From: Goleter apudmare HA4340-LM2
GTDB lineage: Bacteria > Cyanobacteriota > Cyanobacteriia > Cyanobacteriales > Nostocaceae
Length of the DNA: 64,000 bases
Direction: 5' to 3'
NCBI GenBank assembly: GCA_019359495.1
Contig: JAHHHF010000089.1
Coordinates: 47,388-111,387 of the forward strand
Part shown: piece by piece, positions 38,083 to 46,451 of the stretch
Numbering within the stretch: position 1 is the first letter of the stretch
Layout of the letters: every line of letters starts with the position of its first letter
Notes under the pieces: generated by a model
Databases searched by the model: none
The model's input: only the letters and a program-made list of their open reading frames with translations
Told to the model about the DNA's origin: nothing
Translations under genes and position numbers: made by a program

Positions 38083-38919
38083 TTACAGGATCTTTTCTAA
38101 TCCATATACTAATGACTTTAACTGTAAGACTTTACGAATTGCTAGTAGCACTCCTGGCATATAGCAAGCGCGATCGCTCGTATCATGTCGTAAAGTATAA
38201 ATTTGACCAGGTGCGCCAAAAATTACTTCTTGATGGGCAATCAGTCCTGGTAGCCGGATGCTATGAATGCGAATGCCTTCTGCTGCGAGGCTGCCTCTAG
38301 CTCCTGGGATTTTCTCCGTTTCTTCCACTAGAGGCGGGTTGAAATTTTTACCTAGTTCTGCTAATAATTGCGCTGTTTGAATTGCTGTCCCACTGGGAGC
38401 GTCAGCTTTTTGGTTGTGATGCAGTTCAATGATTTCCACGTGGTCAAAATATCGAGAAGCAGTGATTGCAGCTTGTTGCAACAGTACCATGCCAATAGAG
38501 AAGTTAGGAATGATGAGACAACCAGTACTAGCTTTTTCTGCAAAGTTTGCCAGGCTTTGAATTTGTTCTGCACTTAAGCCAGTTGTGCCAACCACAGGAC
38601 GAATACCGTAGGCGATCGCACTGCGAATATTGTCATAAACTGCATCAGGATGGGTAAAGTCTACTATCACCCCTGGAGGCCCCTGCCTTTCGCCTGCTAC
38701 ATAGCCCAACATCGGTTCCAATTGATTGGTAATTGGCACTTCCAAAGGTTCACTTAAACCTGCTAATTCGCCTGCATCTTGACCTTGAAGTTCGGGACTA
38801 GTGTCAATTGCACCCATTAGGTTCAAGTCAGGCGCTTGGGCTACTGCTTTCACCACTTCACGTCCCATTTTGCCACCAGCACCGTTGACGATGACTGGAA
38901 TAGGAGCTTGATTTGTCAT
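38083..38919 (-). CDS. dapB: 4-hydroxy-tetrahydrodipicolinate reductase
   Basis: About 278 aa from ATG 38919 ([20 protein letters not shown]); a longer frame to 38991 overlaps the upstream gene and is unlikely. NAD(P)-binding [12 protein letters not shown], catalytic region [16 protein letters not shown] with the His-His and Lys, and ending helix. It reduces HTPA to tetrahydrodipicolinate in lysine/diaminopimelate synthesis. Confidence 0.95.
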   Translation of the reverse strand: MTNQAPIPVIVNGAGGKMGREVVKAVAQAPDLNLMGAIDTSPELQGQDAGELAGLSEPLEVPITNQLEPMLGYVAGERQGPPGVIVDFTHPDAVYDNIRSAIAYGIRPVVGTTGLSAEQIQSLANFAEKASTGCLIIPNFSIGMVLLQQAAITASRYFDHVEIIELHHNQKADAPSGTAIQTAQLLAELGKNFNPPLVEETEKIPGARGSLAAEGIRIHSIRLPGLIAHQEVIFGAPGQIYTLRHDTSDRACYMPGVLLAIRKVLQLKSLVYGLEKIL

Positions 38920-38983
38920 AAATCGAGTCACATTTTTTAATTCACAAAGGAATTGTAGAGACTTTCGTGAGCACTGATAAAGA

Positions 38984-39523
38984 TTATTCAAATACTGGCG
39001 ACCAAATATCAGCGATCGCCACTTCCCAGCCAGGAAATAATTCTGGTAAAGTCAGCACATCACCATCTCGTAATATCACTACTTCATCACCATTGTAGAC
39101 TTCCATAGTTTTGGTTTTCGGGTTAATCAAAATGCCGATTTGAGTCCCCAGGCTGATAAATTCTTGAATCTTCTGCCGGAGTTTGTCAAGGGAATCGGTC
39201 TTACATTTAACTTCTACCACCAAGTCAGGAACCAATTCTGCATAATCTTCTGTAGAACGCTTGAGCCTATTTGCCCTGACAAATGATACATCGGGAGCGC
39301 GTAAGTCTGTATTCGGTAGTCTAAAGCCTGCACTGGAACCAACTACGCGTCCCAACTTGCGTGGTCTTACCCAATTCCTTAACAACGCTGCAAATTCAGT
39401 TCCGACTTCTTCCGACTCGTAACCTGATGGACTCATGACAACTATATTCCCGTCAACTAATTCCATGCGATAGTCAGGATAAGCTGCCTGCATTTTTTCC
39501 AGGTCTTTAACAGTTAGAAACAT
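38984..39523 (-). CDS. Uma2 family (DUF820) PD-(D/E)XK nuclease-like protein
   Basis: About 180 aa from ATG 39523 (AGGTG 6 nt upstream); a longer frame to 39604 has no support. Family motifs: [37 protein letters not shown], and the nuclease-like [16 protein letters not shown] (PD…EVK). Function unknown as for the family. It ends 65 nt before the dapB start. Confidence 0.82.
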   Translation of the reverse strand: MFLTVKDLEKMQAAYPDYRMELVDGNIVVMSPSGYESEEVGTEFAALLRNWVRPRKLGRVVGSSAGFRLPNTDLRAPDVSFVRANRLKRSTEDYAELVPDLVVEVKCKTDSLDKLRQKIQEFISLGTQIGILINPKTKTMEVYNGDEVVILRDGDVLTLPELFPGWEVAIADIWSPVFE

Positions 39524-39682
39524 AAGGACACCTGAAACATCTGCATCTATCTTGCCATTTTTGCTAGGTGGGTTGGTGCAAATCAAGCTGGAGGGGGTTG
39601 TCAAGGGTCAAGGGTTATTTTGCTTCCATTCTCTATTCTCCGTTCCCAATTCCCTAAAAGAAATTAAACTATGCAAGTCGCA

Positions 39683-39697
39683 TGAAAATGATTATCA
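39683..39697 (+). promoter_or_regulatory. Zur-type (zinc/iron uptake regulator) palindrome
   Basis: TGAAAAT-G-ATTATCA, a 7-1-7 inverted repeat, 8 nt before the ATG of the degenerate CobW-like gene. Matches the cyanobacterial Zur-box form TGATAAT-N-ATTATCA with one mismatch; a Fur site is the alternative. Confidence 0.65.
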
Positions 39698-39704
39698 TTT
39701 AAGA

Positions 39705-40481
39705 ATGAGTACACCGATTATTAATGTTGTGGCTGGCCCGGCTGGCTGTGGTAAAACTACTTGGATTTGGCAACAGATACAAAATACTGTGTCTGGAGGC
39801 AATATCATTTACTTTTCTCCTGGGACTGGGAACGTACCCATTGACCAAACACGCTTGGCGGCGGAATTTCCGGAGGTAAAAGTCTTTAGTGATGGTGAAG
39901 TAGTTGATTTTTATCACCAGCTAACAACAGCAGTAACAGTTTATTTTGAACTGGGGTTTTATTTGCAATTAAGCACAGTCCAGCAAATATTAGATAACTT
40001 ATCCTACTATGCAGTAGCTGTGTTACCGCCACACCTCAGAGATTCAGAGTATCATAGCTGGGCAGAAAAAATAGTCCCAGGCGCACCCATTGACATTAGC
40101 ATCTCGCAAACTCAACTGTGGCGTGCCCCTAGCATTGGTCAAGTGATTGATGAAGATAGCTTACAAGAGTTGTGGTACGAAATCACCCACGGCGCTTACG
40201 GACAAGTTAGCCGTGCTAAGGGGATTTTTGATGTTGCAGATGGGCGATCATTATACGCCGATTTTGTAGCAGGTGTTCCTACTACAGACTTTCTAGAATT
40301 AGATGTCCCACGCTACTTAAATGGTAGACCACTGAACCGTTGTGGTCTAGAGATATTAGGACAGAACTTGGACGAGTTGGCAATTAGACAAACTTTGCAA
40401 GATTGCTATTTATCAGAAGCAGCACTTATACAGTACCAACAACAGGTAAAACAAATCCTTATTGAGGAGAATATACAGTGA
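39705..40481 (+). CDS. degenerate COG0523 (CobW-like) P-loop protein
   Basis: 258 aa from ATG 39705. The P-loop NVVAGPAGCGKTTWIW is intact. The C-terminal part aligns by eye with the CobW_C domain of the gene at 45034: RAKGIFDVADGRS versus RMKGILHIAGEDN, and GLEILGQNLDELAIRQTLQ versus ELVFIGRNLDAAKLKEEFL. But the CxCC metal motif and the NKxD GTPase motif are gone. A Zur-type box overlaps its promoter and the next gene overlaps its stop by 4 nt (GTGA), so both are translated together. Probably a zinc-limitation protein with changed biochemistry. Confidence 0.68.
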   Translation: MSTPIINVVAGPAGCGKTTWIWQQIQNTVSGGNIIYFSPGTGNVPIDQTRLAAEFPEVKVFSDGEVVDFYHQLTTAVTVYFELGFYLQLSTVQQILDNLSYYAVAVLPPHLRDSEYHSWAEKIVPGAPIDISISQTQLWRAPSIGQVIDEDSLQELWYEITHGAYGQVSRAKGIFDVADGRSLYADFVAGVPTTDFLELDVPRYLNGRPLNRCGLEILGQNLDELAIRQTLQDCYLSEAALIQYQQQVKQILIEENIQ

Positions 40482-41287
40482 AAATAGCAGTTATGTCCTG
40501 CATTCATGGCAACTATGAAGCCTTGGATGCAGTCTTGTTAGATATTGACCAACAAAAAGCCGAGAAAATCTTTTGTCTAGGTGATTTAGTGGGATATGGG
40601 CCATATCCTAATGCTGTAGTCGCCCAAATTCGTTCTTTAGATATTCCCACTTGTGCAGGCTGTTGGGATGAAGATATAGTTGAAGGACTGAATTCTTGCG
40701 ATTGCAGTTACCCCTCACTATTGGCTGAAACACGGGGAAAATTAGCTCATGAGTGGACAAATCAAGAAATTCATCCAGAACATCGGGAATTTTTAGCTCA
40801 ATTACCTCACAGTTTACGCCAAGAAAATTTAGCTTTTGTTCATGGTAGCCCCCACAGTAACCACGAGTATTTATTGCCAGAACTTGAAGCTTTTGCTGCC
40901 TTAGAGCGAGTAATTTCCTCAGGGGCGGATGTGCTGTTTTGTGGTCATACTCATGTGCCTTATGTGCGTATTTTGGATACGGGTAGTTTGCAGGTACGTG
41001 TCCAAACAGAAACAGTAGCACAGACAATGAACTTTACAGCACCCCTGAAACGGATCATCAATGTGGGTTCTGTGGGAGAACCCCGACATGGGCGACCAAA
41101 TGCAACCTATGTAATTTTTGACACAGAAACTCAACAAGTGAATTTGCGAGAAGTACCTTACGATTATCAAAAAACCTGTGTAGCAATTATTGAAAAAGGA
41201 TTGCCGAAAATATTTGCTTGGCGTTTAGCGCAGGGTTTAGAATTTGCCGAAAGGGCCGATGATCCTACTCACGTTTGTACTAGGTAA
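40478..41287 (+). CDS. calcineurin-like phosphoesterase with cysteine in metal sites
   Basis: 269 aa, GTG start overlapping the previous stop. Overall YfcE-type fold: MSCIHGNYEALDAV, CLGDLVGYGPYPN, FVHGSPHS, FCGHTHVPY and NVGSVGEPRHGRP. The first metal motif, normally DxH, is C-x-H here, and the GNxD motif is GCWD, so two metal ligands are replaced by Cys. In a Zur-controlled operon this could mean a changed metal use or a binding rather than catalytic role. Another Cys-rich stretch (NSCDCSYPS) follows. Confidence 0.82.
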   Translation: MKIAVMSCIHGNYEALDAVLLDIDQQKAEKIFCLGDLVGYGPYPNAVVAQIRSLDIPTCAGCWDEDIVEGLNSCDCSYPSLLAETRGKLAHEWTNQEIHPEHREFLAQLPHSLRQENLAFVHGSPHSNHEYLLPELEAFAALERVISSGADVLFCGHTHVPYVRILDTGSLQVRVQTETVAQTMNFTAPLKRIINVGSVGEPRHGRPNATYVIFDTETQQVNLREVPYDYQKTCVAIIEKGLPKIFAWRLAQGLEFAERADDPTHVCTR

Positions 41288-41320
41288 TGAGGCACAAATC
41301 AATTCAAAATTCAAAATGAA

Positions 41321-41370
41321 GCTCTCTTCGAGACGCTAAAAGCGAACGCGGACTCGCTAACGCTGCGCTA
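41321..41370. repeat. dispersed CGAGACGCT/GCGAACGCGG repeat
   Basis: AGCTCTCTTCGAGACGCTAA then AAGCGAACGCGGACTCGCTA and ACGCTGCGC. Related to words at 35487, 44590 and 53690. Confidence 0.45.
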
Positions 41371-41390
41371 ACAAAATTCAAAATTTGGAC

Positions 41391-41411
41391 AGACGTTGCA
41401 CTGCAACGTCT
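41391..41411. repeat. palindrome AGACGTTGCA-C-TGCAACGTCT
   Basis: Perfect 10-bp inverted repeat with one-base centre between the two phosphoesterase-like genes; a word common between genes of Nostoc relatives. It could also act as a weak terminator. Confidence 0.55.
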
Positions 41412-41418
41412 CTACCCA

Positions 41419-41461
41419 ATAACAAATGACAAATACCAAATAACAAATGACCAATAACAAA
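41419..41461 (+). repeat. A/C-rich short tandem repeats (STRR type)
   Basis: Units such as AATAACA, AATGACA and AATACCA in tandem. The array supplies ATG 41447 and the first codons (MTNNK) of the next gene. Confidence 0.6.
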
Positions 41462-42214
41462 TGGGCAATTTTAAGCGGAATTGAAGGGAATTTGGCAGCT
41501 TATGAGGCGGTGATGGCTGATATTAAGCGTCAGGGTGATGGGATTGAGGCTGTGTATATTCTGGGGGATTTGGTGGGGCCGAGGAAAGAATCTGAGAAGC
41601 TGGTGGAACGGGTGCAAAATCCACGACTTGGTGAATTAGAACCCTTGGTTTGTAAAGGTTGGTGGGAAGAACAGTGTTTGATATTGCATGGTCTGGGGGC
41701 GACTGGGGATGCACCTGAGCTATTGGCAAAGTATGGTGGAGATACGGCTAAGATGCTGTGGGATTGTGTTTCTCGGCAGACAGTACAATGGATGCGATCG
41801 CTCGATTTTGGTTTTTTTGAACTAGATTGTCTGTTAATCCACGGTACAACGGTAAGCGTTGACGAAGCACTCACCCCAGAAACCTCTCCCATCCAAATGC
41901 TTGACCGCTTGTCGCGGATGCAAGCGAATAATCTTTTCTGTGGTCGTTCTGGCTTGGCTTTTCAATATCAACTGCAAGCTGGTTCAATTACTACAGGAGT
42001 GACAACCCTTGATAGTGAAGCATCTCCGCAAACGGTTGAAATTTCTCCGCGTCAAGTAATTGGGGTGGGTAATGTAGGGCGAATACCAGGCGTAGCCACC
42101 TATACCCTTTATACTCCCGCGACGAATCTTGTACAGTTCCCATCTGTCCGCTACGGTGACAGCAAGGGATTTCAGGTCAAGTTAAATAAAGGTTTAAAGG
42201 AGAGTGTCAACTAA
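41447..42214 (+). CDS. phosphoesterase-like protein lacking all metal ligands
   Basis: 255 aa, a diverged relative of the previous gene. The same blocks can be followed but the ligands are lost: DIHGN to GIEGN, GNxD to GWWEEQ, GHTH to GRSG; only LGDLVG and LIHG remain. It ends with IGVGNVGRIPGVATYTLYTP, matching the INVGSVGEPRHG strand of its neighbour. It is almost certainly not a hydrolase. It could be a binding subunit for the upstream proteins. Its start codon lies in a tandem repeat array. Confidence 0.68.
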   Translation: MTNNKWAILSGIEGNLAAYEAVMADIKRQGDGIEAVYILGDLVGPRKESEKLVERVQNPRLGELEPLVCKGWWEEQCLILHGLGATGDAPELLAKYGGDTAKMLWDCVSRQTVQWMRSLDFGFFELDCLLIHGTTVSVDEALTPETSPIQMLDRLSRMQANNLFCGRSGLAFQYQLQAGSITTGVTTLDSEASPQTVEISPRQVIGVGNVGRIPGVATYTLYTPATNLVQFPSVRYGDSKGFQVKLNKGLKESVN

Positions 42215-42222
42215 AGACAAAA

Positions 42223-42250
42223 AAGCCAGAGAGTGTTCCTGCTCTGGCTT
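42223..42250 (-). terminator. psaK terminator (bidirectional)
   Basis: AAGCCAGAG pairs with CTCTGGCTT around a 10-nt loop; read on the minus strand it is followed by TTTTTTGTC. Confidence 0.8.
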
Positions 42251-42299
42251 GAGAATAGAGACAAAAGAATCAACAAATGCAAGGGAATATAGGCAAAAT

Positions 42300-42560
42300 C
42301 TAAATTCTGCCGAGGTTATGGAGTCCTAAGACAATGCCAACACCTAAAATATGGCCAAAAGCAGTGGTTGCCAGTAGTGCAGGTAAACCAAAACCACCAA
42401 AGAAATTAGCTGATGGTAATGCTGGGCCTACACTGGGATACTTGATGCTAGATTTACCAAAAGCAATGGCAATGATATTGGCGATAACTATAATCAAACC
42501 GACAGTTGGACTCCACTGTAAGGGCGTGGTTGCAGCAGCTAGTAAGGTCGAGGTTAACAC
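42300..42560 (-). CDS. psaK: photosystem I reaction centre subunit X (PsaK)
   Basis: 86 aa with two helices (WSPTVGLIIVIANIIAIAFG; FGLPALLATTAFGHILGVGI). The signature FGLPALLATTSFGH-like block and the PSANFFGGFG loop are PsaK hallmarks. It binds chlorophyll at the outer edge of PSI. Cyanobacteria often have several psaK copies. Confidence 0.92.
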   Translation of the reverse strand: MLTSTLLAAATTPLQWSPTVGLIIVIANIIAIAFGKSSIKYPSVGPALPSANFFGGFGLPALLATTAFGHILGVGIVLGLHNLGRI

Positions 42561-43073
42561 CTGATTTGCTCCTGAAATTTGTTAATCATCGAAAACATCA
42601 TCTAAATATTTCCGAACCAAGTTCAATAAAACATCCCCAAATCGCATCAATATTTAACAGTTATTCTCACTACTTAATAAAGAAGAGGCTTTTTGCCATA
42701 ATTTTTGGTATTACCTGCAAACCTTTTGTTAAAAGGCATAGAAAACAGCGACAAAACTTTTATCTCTGTGCAAGATGGCAAAACCTGTACTCTGGGGAAA
42801 CAAGCCACCGGGCGATCGCTAAAAGCTAAAATAGAAAGTAGTACACCTGCAAACATCACCGCTTGGTTCCTACTGTGCAATCCAGCTAACTTGCAGCTAC
42901 AGACAAATGCACCAGCCCGCAAAAACTACATACTTAATAAAATATATACTCATAGATGAGTAGTGGTTAATAATAGCTGTCAAGAACTGCTCATACACCA
43001 GATAAAGTGAAAGTGCGATCGCTCTACAGATAATTTAAACTCAAAGTTATAACAATCATTCCTCCCTGCTGTT
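42561..43073. other. 513-nt gap between psaK and sufE
   Basis: Holds the divergent promoters and one HIP1 site near 42813. A TTG-started 84-codon frame (42705-42959) contains KTFISVQDGKTCTLGKQ, but has no ribosome site and no family, so it is not called as a gene. Confidence 0.4.
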
Positions 43074-43514
43074 ATGTCCTCCTCTACAGATTCCTTACCT
43101 CCTGCTCTAGCTAAAATTGTTCAACGTTTCCAACGGGTTGCTGAACCCAAACGACGTTATGAACAGCTAATTTGGTATGCTCAGAAGCTGAAAGAGTTTC
43201 CAGAATCTGATAAATTACCAGAAAATAAAGTTCCTGGCTGTGTTTCTCAAGTTTATGTAACAGCAGCCCTGGATAATGGTAAGGTTCTGTATCAGGGCGA
43301 TTCTGATTCGCAGTTAACCAAAGGGTTATTAGCGCTTTTGGTTGAAGGATTAAATGGATCAACACCAACCGAAATTATCCAACTAACTCCCGATTTTATT
43401 CAAGCAACTGGTTTAAATGTGAGCTTGACACCTTCCCGTGCTAACGGGTTTTACAATATTTTCAAGACCATGCAAAAAAAGGCATTGGAATGCAAGTTAG
43501 ATATAGCTAATTAA
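43074..43514 (+). CDS. sufE: SufE sulfur-acceptor protein
   Basis: 146 aa. It has the SufE fold words IVQRFQRVAEPKRRYEQLIW, the persulfide-accepting Cys56 in KVPGCVSQVYV, and GLLALLVEGLNG. It accepts sulfur from the cysteine desulfurase SufS for Fe-S cluster assembly. ATG 43074. Confidence 0.93.
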   Translation: MSSSTDSLPPALAKIVQRFQRVAEPKRRYEQLIWYAQKLKEFPESDKLPENKVPGCVSQVYVTAALDNGKVLYQGDSDSQLTKGLLALLVEGLNGSTPTEIIQLTPDFIQATGLNVSLTPSRANGFYNIFKTMQKKALECKLDIAN

Positions 43515-43536
43515 TTGGGCATGGCGAATAGGGCAT

Positions 43537-43590
43537 GGGGGAGCCAATGCTTTGGGCGAGTTTCCTGACTTGTAGCAAGTGGCGTCATTG
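43537..43590 (-). repeat. dispersed repeat GACGCCA…TGGCTCCCC, copy 3 (inverted)
   Basis: Reads on the minus strand CAATGACGCCACTTGCTACA then AGTCAGGAAACTCGCCCAAA and GCATTGGCTCCCC. Same element as 17905 and 44890 with more divergence. Confidence 0.55.
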
Positions 43591-43602
43591 GGAGGAATAC
43601 AT

Positions 43603-43660
43603 TTTGACAAATGACCAATAACAAATAACAAATAACCAATAACCAATGACAAATAACAAA
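43603..43660 (+). repeat. A/C-rich short tandem repeats (STRR type)
   Basis: Tandem AATGACC, AATAACA and AATAACC units; the array supplies ATG 43646 and the N-terminal MTNNK of the next gene. Confidence 0.65.
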
Positions 43661-44542
43661 TTTGGTGGAGTAGTTGAAGAATATTTCTGGAATTGGGAAA
43701 ACCAGCAATTGCGTGTTGTTTATGAAACCGTCGGACAAGGTGTACCGCTTTTGTTACTACCCGCTTTCAGCACTGTGTCCTCTCGTGGAGAAATGGGTGG
43801 ACTGGCTAGGTTGCTAGCTCCCTATTTTCAAGTTGTAGCTGTTGATTGGCCTGGGTTTGGTGAATCTGCGCGACCGAGTTTAGATTATAGCCCAGCAGTT
43901 TATCAGCAATTTATCAAAGATTTTGTCACATCTATTTTTAATTCCCCAATTGCCGTAGTAGCGGCTGGCCATGCTGCTGGTTACGTAATGCAACTAGCGC
44001 AAAAACAGCCTACTGCTTTCTCTAAGATTGTTTTAGTTGCCCCAACTTGGCGCGGCCCCTTACCCACAATGGGAGCAAGTCAGCAGATAGCTAGCATAGT
44101 CAAAGAATTAGTGCGATCGCCTATTATTGGTTCAGCCCTCTATCAACTCAATACCACACCCTCATTCTTAAGTTTTATGTACCGCCGCCACGTTTTTGCT
44201 GACGCGGCTAACATCACACCTGAGTTTATAGACCAAAAATGGCAAACAACTCAACAACCAGGAGCCAAGTTTGGTTCTGCGGCCTTTGTTACAGGCACTC
44301 TCGACACTATACAGAACCATTCTAATTTTCTCGAACTTGGGCGATCGCTCACAGTACCTCTGATGGTCGTTATTGGGGAATTTTGCCCACCTAAATCGCG
44401 CGCAGAAATGGATGCTTTAGCTGCCTTACCAGGTGTCAGCAGTACCCTAATTCCTGGTTCCTTGGGACTCCATGAAGAATATGCAGCCCTAGTTTCAGAG
44501 GCAATCTTACCGTTTTTAACGGCTATTCCCTCAGCCATCTGA
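43646..44542 (+). CDS. alpha/beta-hydrolase-fold protein without nucleophile serine
   Basis: 298 aa. The fold is clear: GVPLLLLPAFSTVSSRGE, VVAVDWPGFGES and a late strand VPLMVVIGEFCPPKS with GSLGLHEEYA (catalytic His position). The nucleophile elbow, normally GxSxG, is GHAAG with Ala110. Unless another residue substitutes, it cannot form an acyl enzyme; it may bind a lipid or pigment or use a non-covalent mechanism. The first residues MTNNK come from a tandem repeat. Confidence 0.78.
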   Translation: MTNNKFGGVVEEYFWNWENQQLRVVYETVGQGVPLLLLPAFSTVSSRGEMGGLARLLAPYFQVVAVDWPGFGESARPSLDYSPAVYQQFIKDFVTSIFNSPIAVVAAGHAAGYVMQLAQKQPTAFSKIVLVAPTWRGPLPTMGASQQIASIVKELVRSPIIGSALYQLNTTPSFLSFMYRRHVFADAANITPEFIDQKWQTTQQPGAKFGSAAFVTGTLDTIQNHSNFLELGRSLTVPLMVVIGEFCPPKSRAEMDALAALPGVSSTLIPGSLGLHEEYAALVSEAILPFLTAIPSAI

Positions 44543-44889
44543 AGAGTTTACCAACGGTGAGGTTGAAAGATGCGGCAAAGGCTGCGATGGTTAAGCAAGC
44601 GATGCCTACGGCTGGCTGCGCCTACGCTCTCTTGTTCATAGACGGCGAGGGTGCGTAGGCGTACCCCTACGGGGAAGCAAGCTACGCGCAGCGTCTCGTA
44701 GAGAAGTCCGCCGTGGGCATCGGCAAAATAGACAAACACAAACGCAAAATTATTTATGTTACTGCAATTCTTTTACTAGAGATTTGCCATAGCAAGCTTC
44801 AAAGATTGTTGTGTTCTGAATGAAGGTCTTTGAAATAGCGACAACTAGTATTCCCAAAATTTGGACTCCAGATAATTTCCTCAATGCCC
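44543..44889. repeat. gap with CGTAGGCG/CTACGGGG palindromic repeats
   Basis: No gene. 44590-44715 holds overlapping inverted words: GATGCCTACGGCTGGCTGCG, GTGCGTAGGCGTACCCCTAC, GGGGAAGCAAGCTACGCGCA and GCGTCTCGTAGAGAAGTCCG. Such clusters are common between genes in Nostocales. Confidence 0.5.
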
Positions 44890-44941
44890 CATGACGCCAG
44901 TTTGCTTAAGTCCGGCCGCCCACGCAACTGGCTCCCCAATG
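44890..44941 (+). repeat. dispersed repeat GACGCCA…TGGCTCCCC, copy 2
   Basis: CATGACGCCAGTTTGCTTAA then GTCCGGCCGCCCACGCAACT and GGCTCCCCAATG; nearly the same as copy 1 at 17905 but lacks a few central bases. Confidence 0.6.
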
Positions 44942-44991
44942 CCCATGCCCAATGCCCCATGCCAATAGAATTGACAAGCGCTATCATAAGC

Positions 44992-45006
44992 GGATAATGA
45001 TTATCA
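44992..45006 (+). promoter_or_regulatory. Zur-type palindrome upstream of CobW gene
   Basis: GGATAAT-G-ATTATCA, a 7-1-7 inverted repeat differing at one outer base from the ideal TGATAAT-N-ATTATCA, 28 nt before the ATG at 45034. Confidence 0.75.
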
Positions 45007-45033
45007 ACAAATCATCAAACTTCCTTTGAGATT

Positions 45034-46005
45034 ATGATTGCTTCAGAAACATCGAATTCAGTACCTGTGACCGTGTTAACTGGTTATCTGGGAGCAGGTA
45101 AAACAACTCTACTCAATCACATCCTCACCTACGAACATGGCAAGAAAGTTGCTGTCATTGTCAATGAGTTTGGGGAAGTGGGTATTGATAATCAACTGGT
45201 TATCGATGCAGATGAAGAAATTTTTGAGATGAATAATGGCTGTATCTGTTGCACAGTGCGTGGTGACTTGATTCGCATCATTAACAATTTGATGAAGCGG
45301 CGGGATAAATTTGACCATTTGGTAATTGAAACTACCGGATTAGCCGACCCCGCACCAGTAATTCAGACATTCTTTGTCGATGAAGACATGCAAAACCAAC
45401 TGTCTCTCGATGCAGTGGTGACTGTTGTCGATGCCAAGCATATCTGGCAGCATTGGGAAGCAGACGAAGCCCAAGAGCAAATTGCCTTCGCCGATGTCAT
45501 TCTATTAAATAAAACTGATTTAGTTACTCCAGAAGAACTAGAAGAGTTAGAGAAGCGGATTCGGGGGATGAATGCTATGGCTAAAATCTACCGTACCCGC
45601 AACTCAGAGCTAAATATGGATGCCCTGTTGGGAGTGGGAGCCTTTGATTTAGAACGCGCTTTAGAAATTGACCCGAATTTCTTAGGCGAAGATGCCCACG
45701 TCCATGATGAGAGTGTGTATTCTGTGGCGTTTGTGGAATCAGGGGCGTTGGATGGGCAAAAATTAAACGAATGGCTCTCCGAGTTACTACGTACTCAAGG
45801 CACAGATATCTTCCGCATGAAGGGTATTTTACATATCGCTGGAGAAGATAATCGCTTTGTGTTTCAAGGTGTACACATGATATTTGATGGCAAGCCAGAC
45901 CGCCCCTGGAAAGATAGCGAAACCCGTAAAAATGAACTAGTGTTTATCGGTCGCAATCTTGATGCAGCCAAACTTAAAGAAGAGTTTCTTGCCTGTTTAG
46001 CTTAA
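45034..46005 (+). CDS. CobW/COG0523 family GTPase (zinc metallochaperone type)
   Basis: 323 aa. G3E GTPase with Walker A TGYLGAGKTTLLNH, metal motif NNGCICCTVRGDLI (CxCC, about residues 71-75), LVIETTGLADP and NKTDL (about 159). CobW_C domain follows. Members under Zur control hand zinc to enzymes when zinc is scarce; the palindrome upstream supports that over cobalt or nitrile hydratase roles. No His-rich tail beyond EDAHVHDES. It is transcribed alone. Confidence 0.9.
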   Translation: MIASETSNSVPVTVLTGYLGAGKTTLLNHILTYEHGKKVAVIVNEFGEVGIDNQLVIDADEEIFEMNNGCICCTVRGDLIRIINNLMKRRDKFDHLVIETTGLADPAPVIQTFFVDEDMQNQLSLDAVVTVVDAKHIWQHWEADEAQEQIAFADVILLNKTDLVTPEELEELEKRIRGMNAMAKIYRTRNSELNMDALLGVGAFDLERALEIDPNFLGEDAHVHDESVYSVAFVESGALDGQKLNEWLSELLRTQGTDIFRMKGILHIAGEDNRFVFQGVHMIFDGKPDRPWKDSETRKNELVFIGRNLDAAKLKEEFLACLA

Positions 46006-46020
46006 AGGTAAATAATTAAA

Positions 46021-46054
46021 GGTTCGTAGTAAAGACTGAAGTCTTTACTACGAA
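46021..46054. repeat. ACT-NN-AGT hairpin repeat
   Basis: TTCGTAGTAAAGACT-GA-AGTCTTTACTACGAA, a perfect 15-bp inverted repeat with a 2-nt loop, 15 nt after the CobW stop. Longest member of the family here; may also end transcription. Confidence 0.7.
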
Positions 46055-46125
46055 TTCGACGACAAGATTTTTACATTGCTTAACATTGTTCAGAGACACT
46101 CATCATATAGCTACCGCTCTACTAA

Positions 46126-46284
46126 AGGTGCAAGCCACAACTTCTGCCGCTTCAGTTTTTCATCCAGGACATCTCTGCGGTGGGGCGGAGTTTAATTAAC
46201 GGGATGGTACTGGTTCAGGACTTCCCTAGTTTTCAGGAGCTAGTGAGTAAGTTGGTAGAAACCAAACTATATTACATTACGTAA
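46126..46284 (+). pseudogene. possible gene fragment without start
   Basis: A 52-codon frame open after a stop at 46123 reads with protein-like content (KPQLLPLQFFIQDISAVGRS, later SFQELVSKLVETKLYYIT) and ends with TAA. There is no start codon or ribosome site at a fitting place and the family was not recognised. It may be the tail of a lost gene. The rest of the gap 46006-46451 shows nothing else beyond the hairpin at 46021. Confidence 0.3.
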
Positions 46285-46451
46285 TCACAGTTAAAACTCT
46301 TGCCAATGACCAATGACAGGACTCCCTAGTTATCTCTAATTGCGCCGACCTACTTAAGTAAACTTCCTGTGATAAAGTAATATAAATGTACTAAACAAGA
46401 TAAATACTCAATCACAGGAAAATCACCTATGTCAACACCAGGAGGTTGATA

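Noticed and set aside
41419..41461. Short repeats as CRISPR or phage attachment site
   Set aside because: Unit length is about 7-8 nt and tandem without spacers; they match Nostoc STRR arrays.
42705..42959. 84-codon frame between psaK and sufE
   Set aside because: TTG start, no ribosome site, no recognisable family and a gap position typical for divergent promoters.
46430..46450. ATG with six codons (MSTPGG) next to the TMEM14 gene
   Set aside because: Too short to support as a gene; no similarity could be judged.
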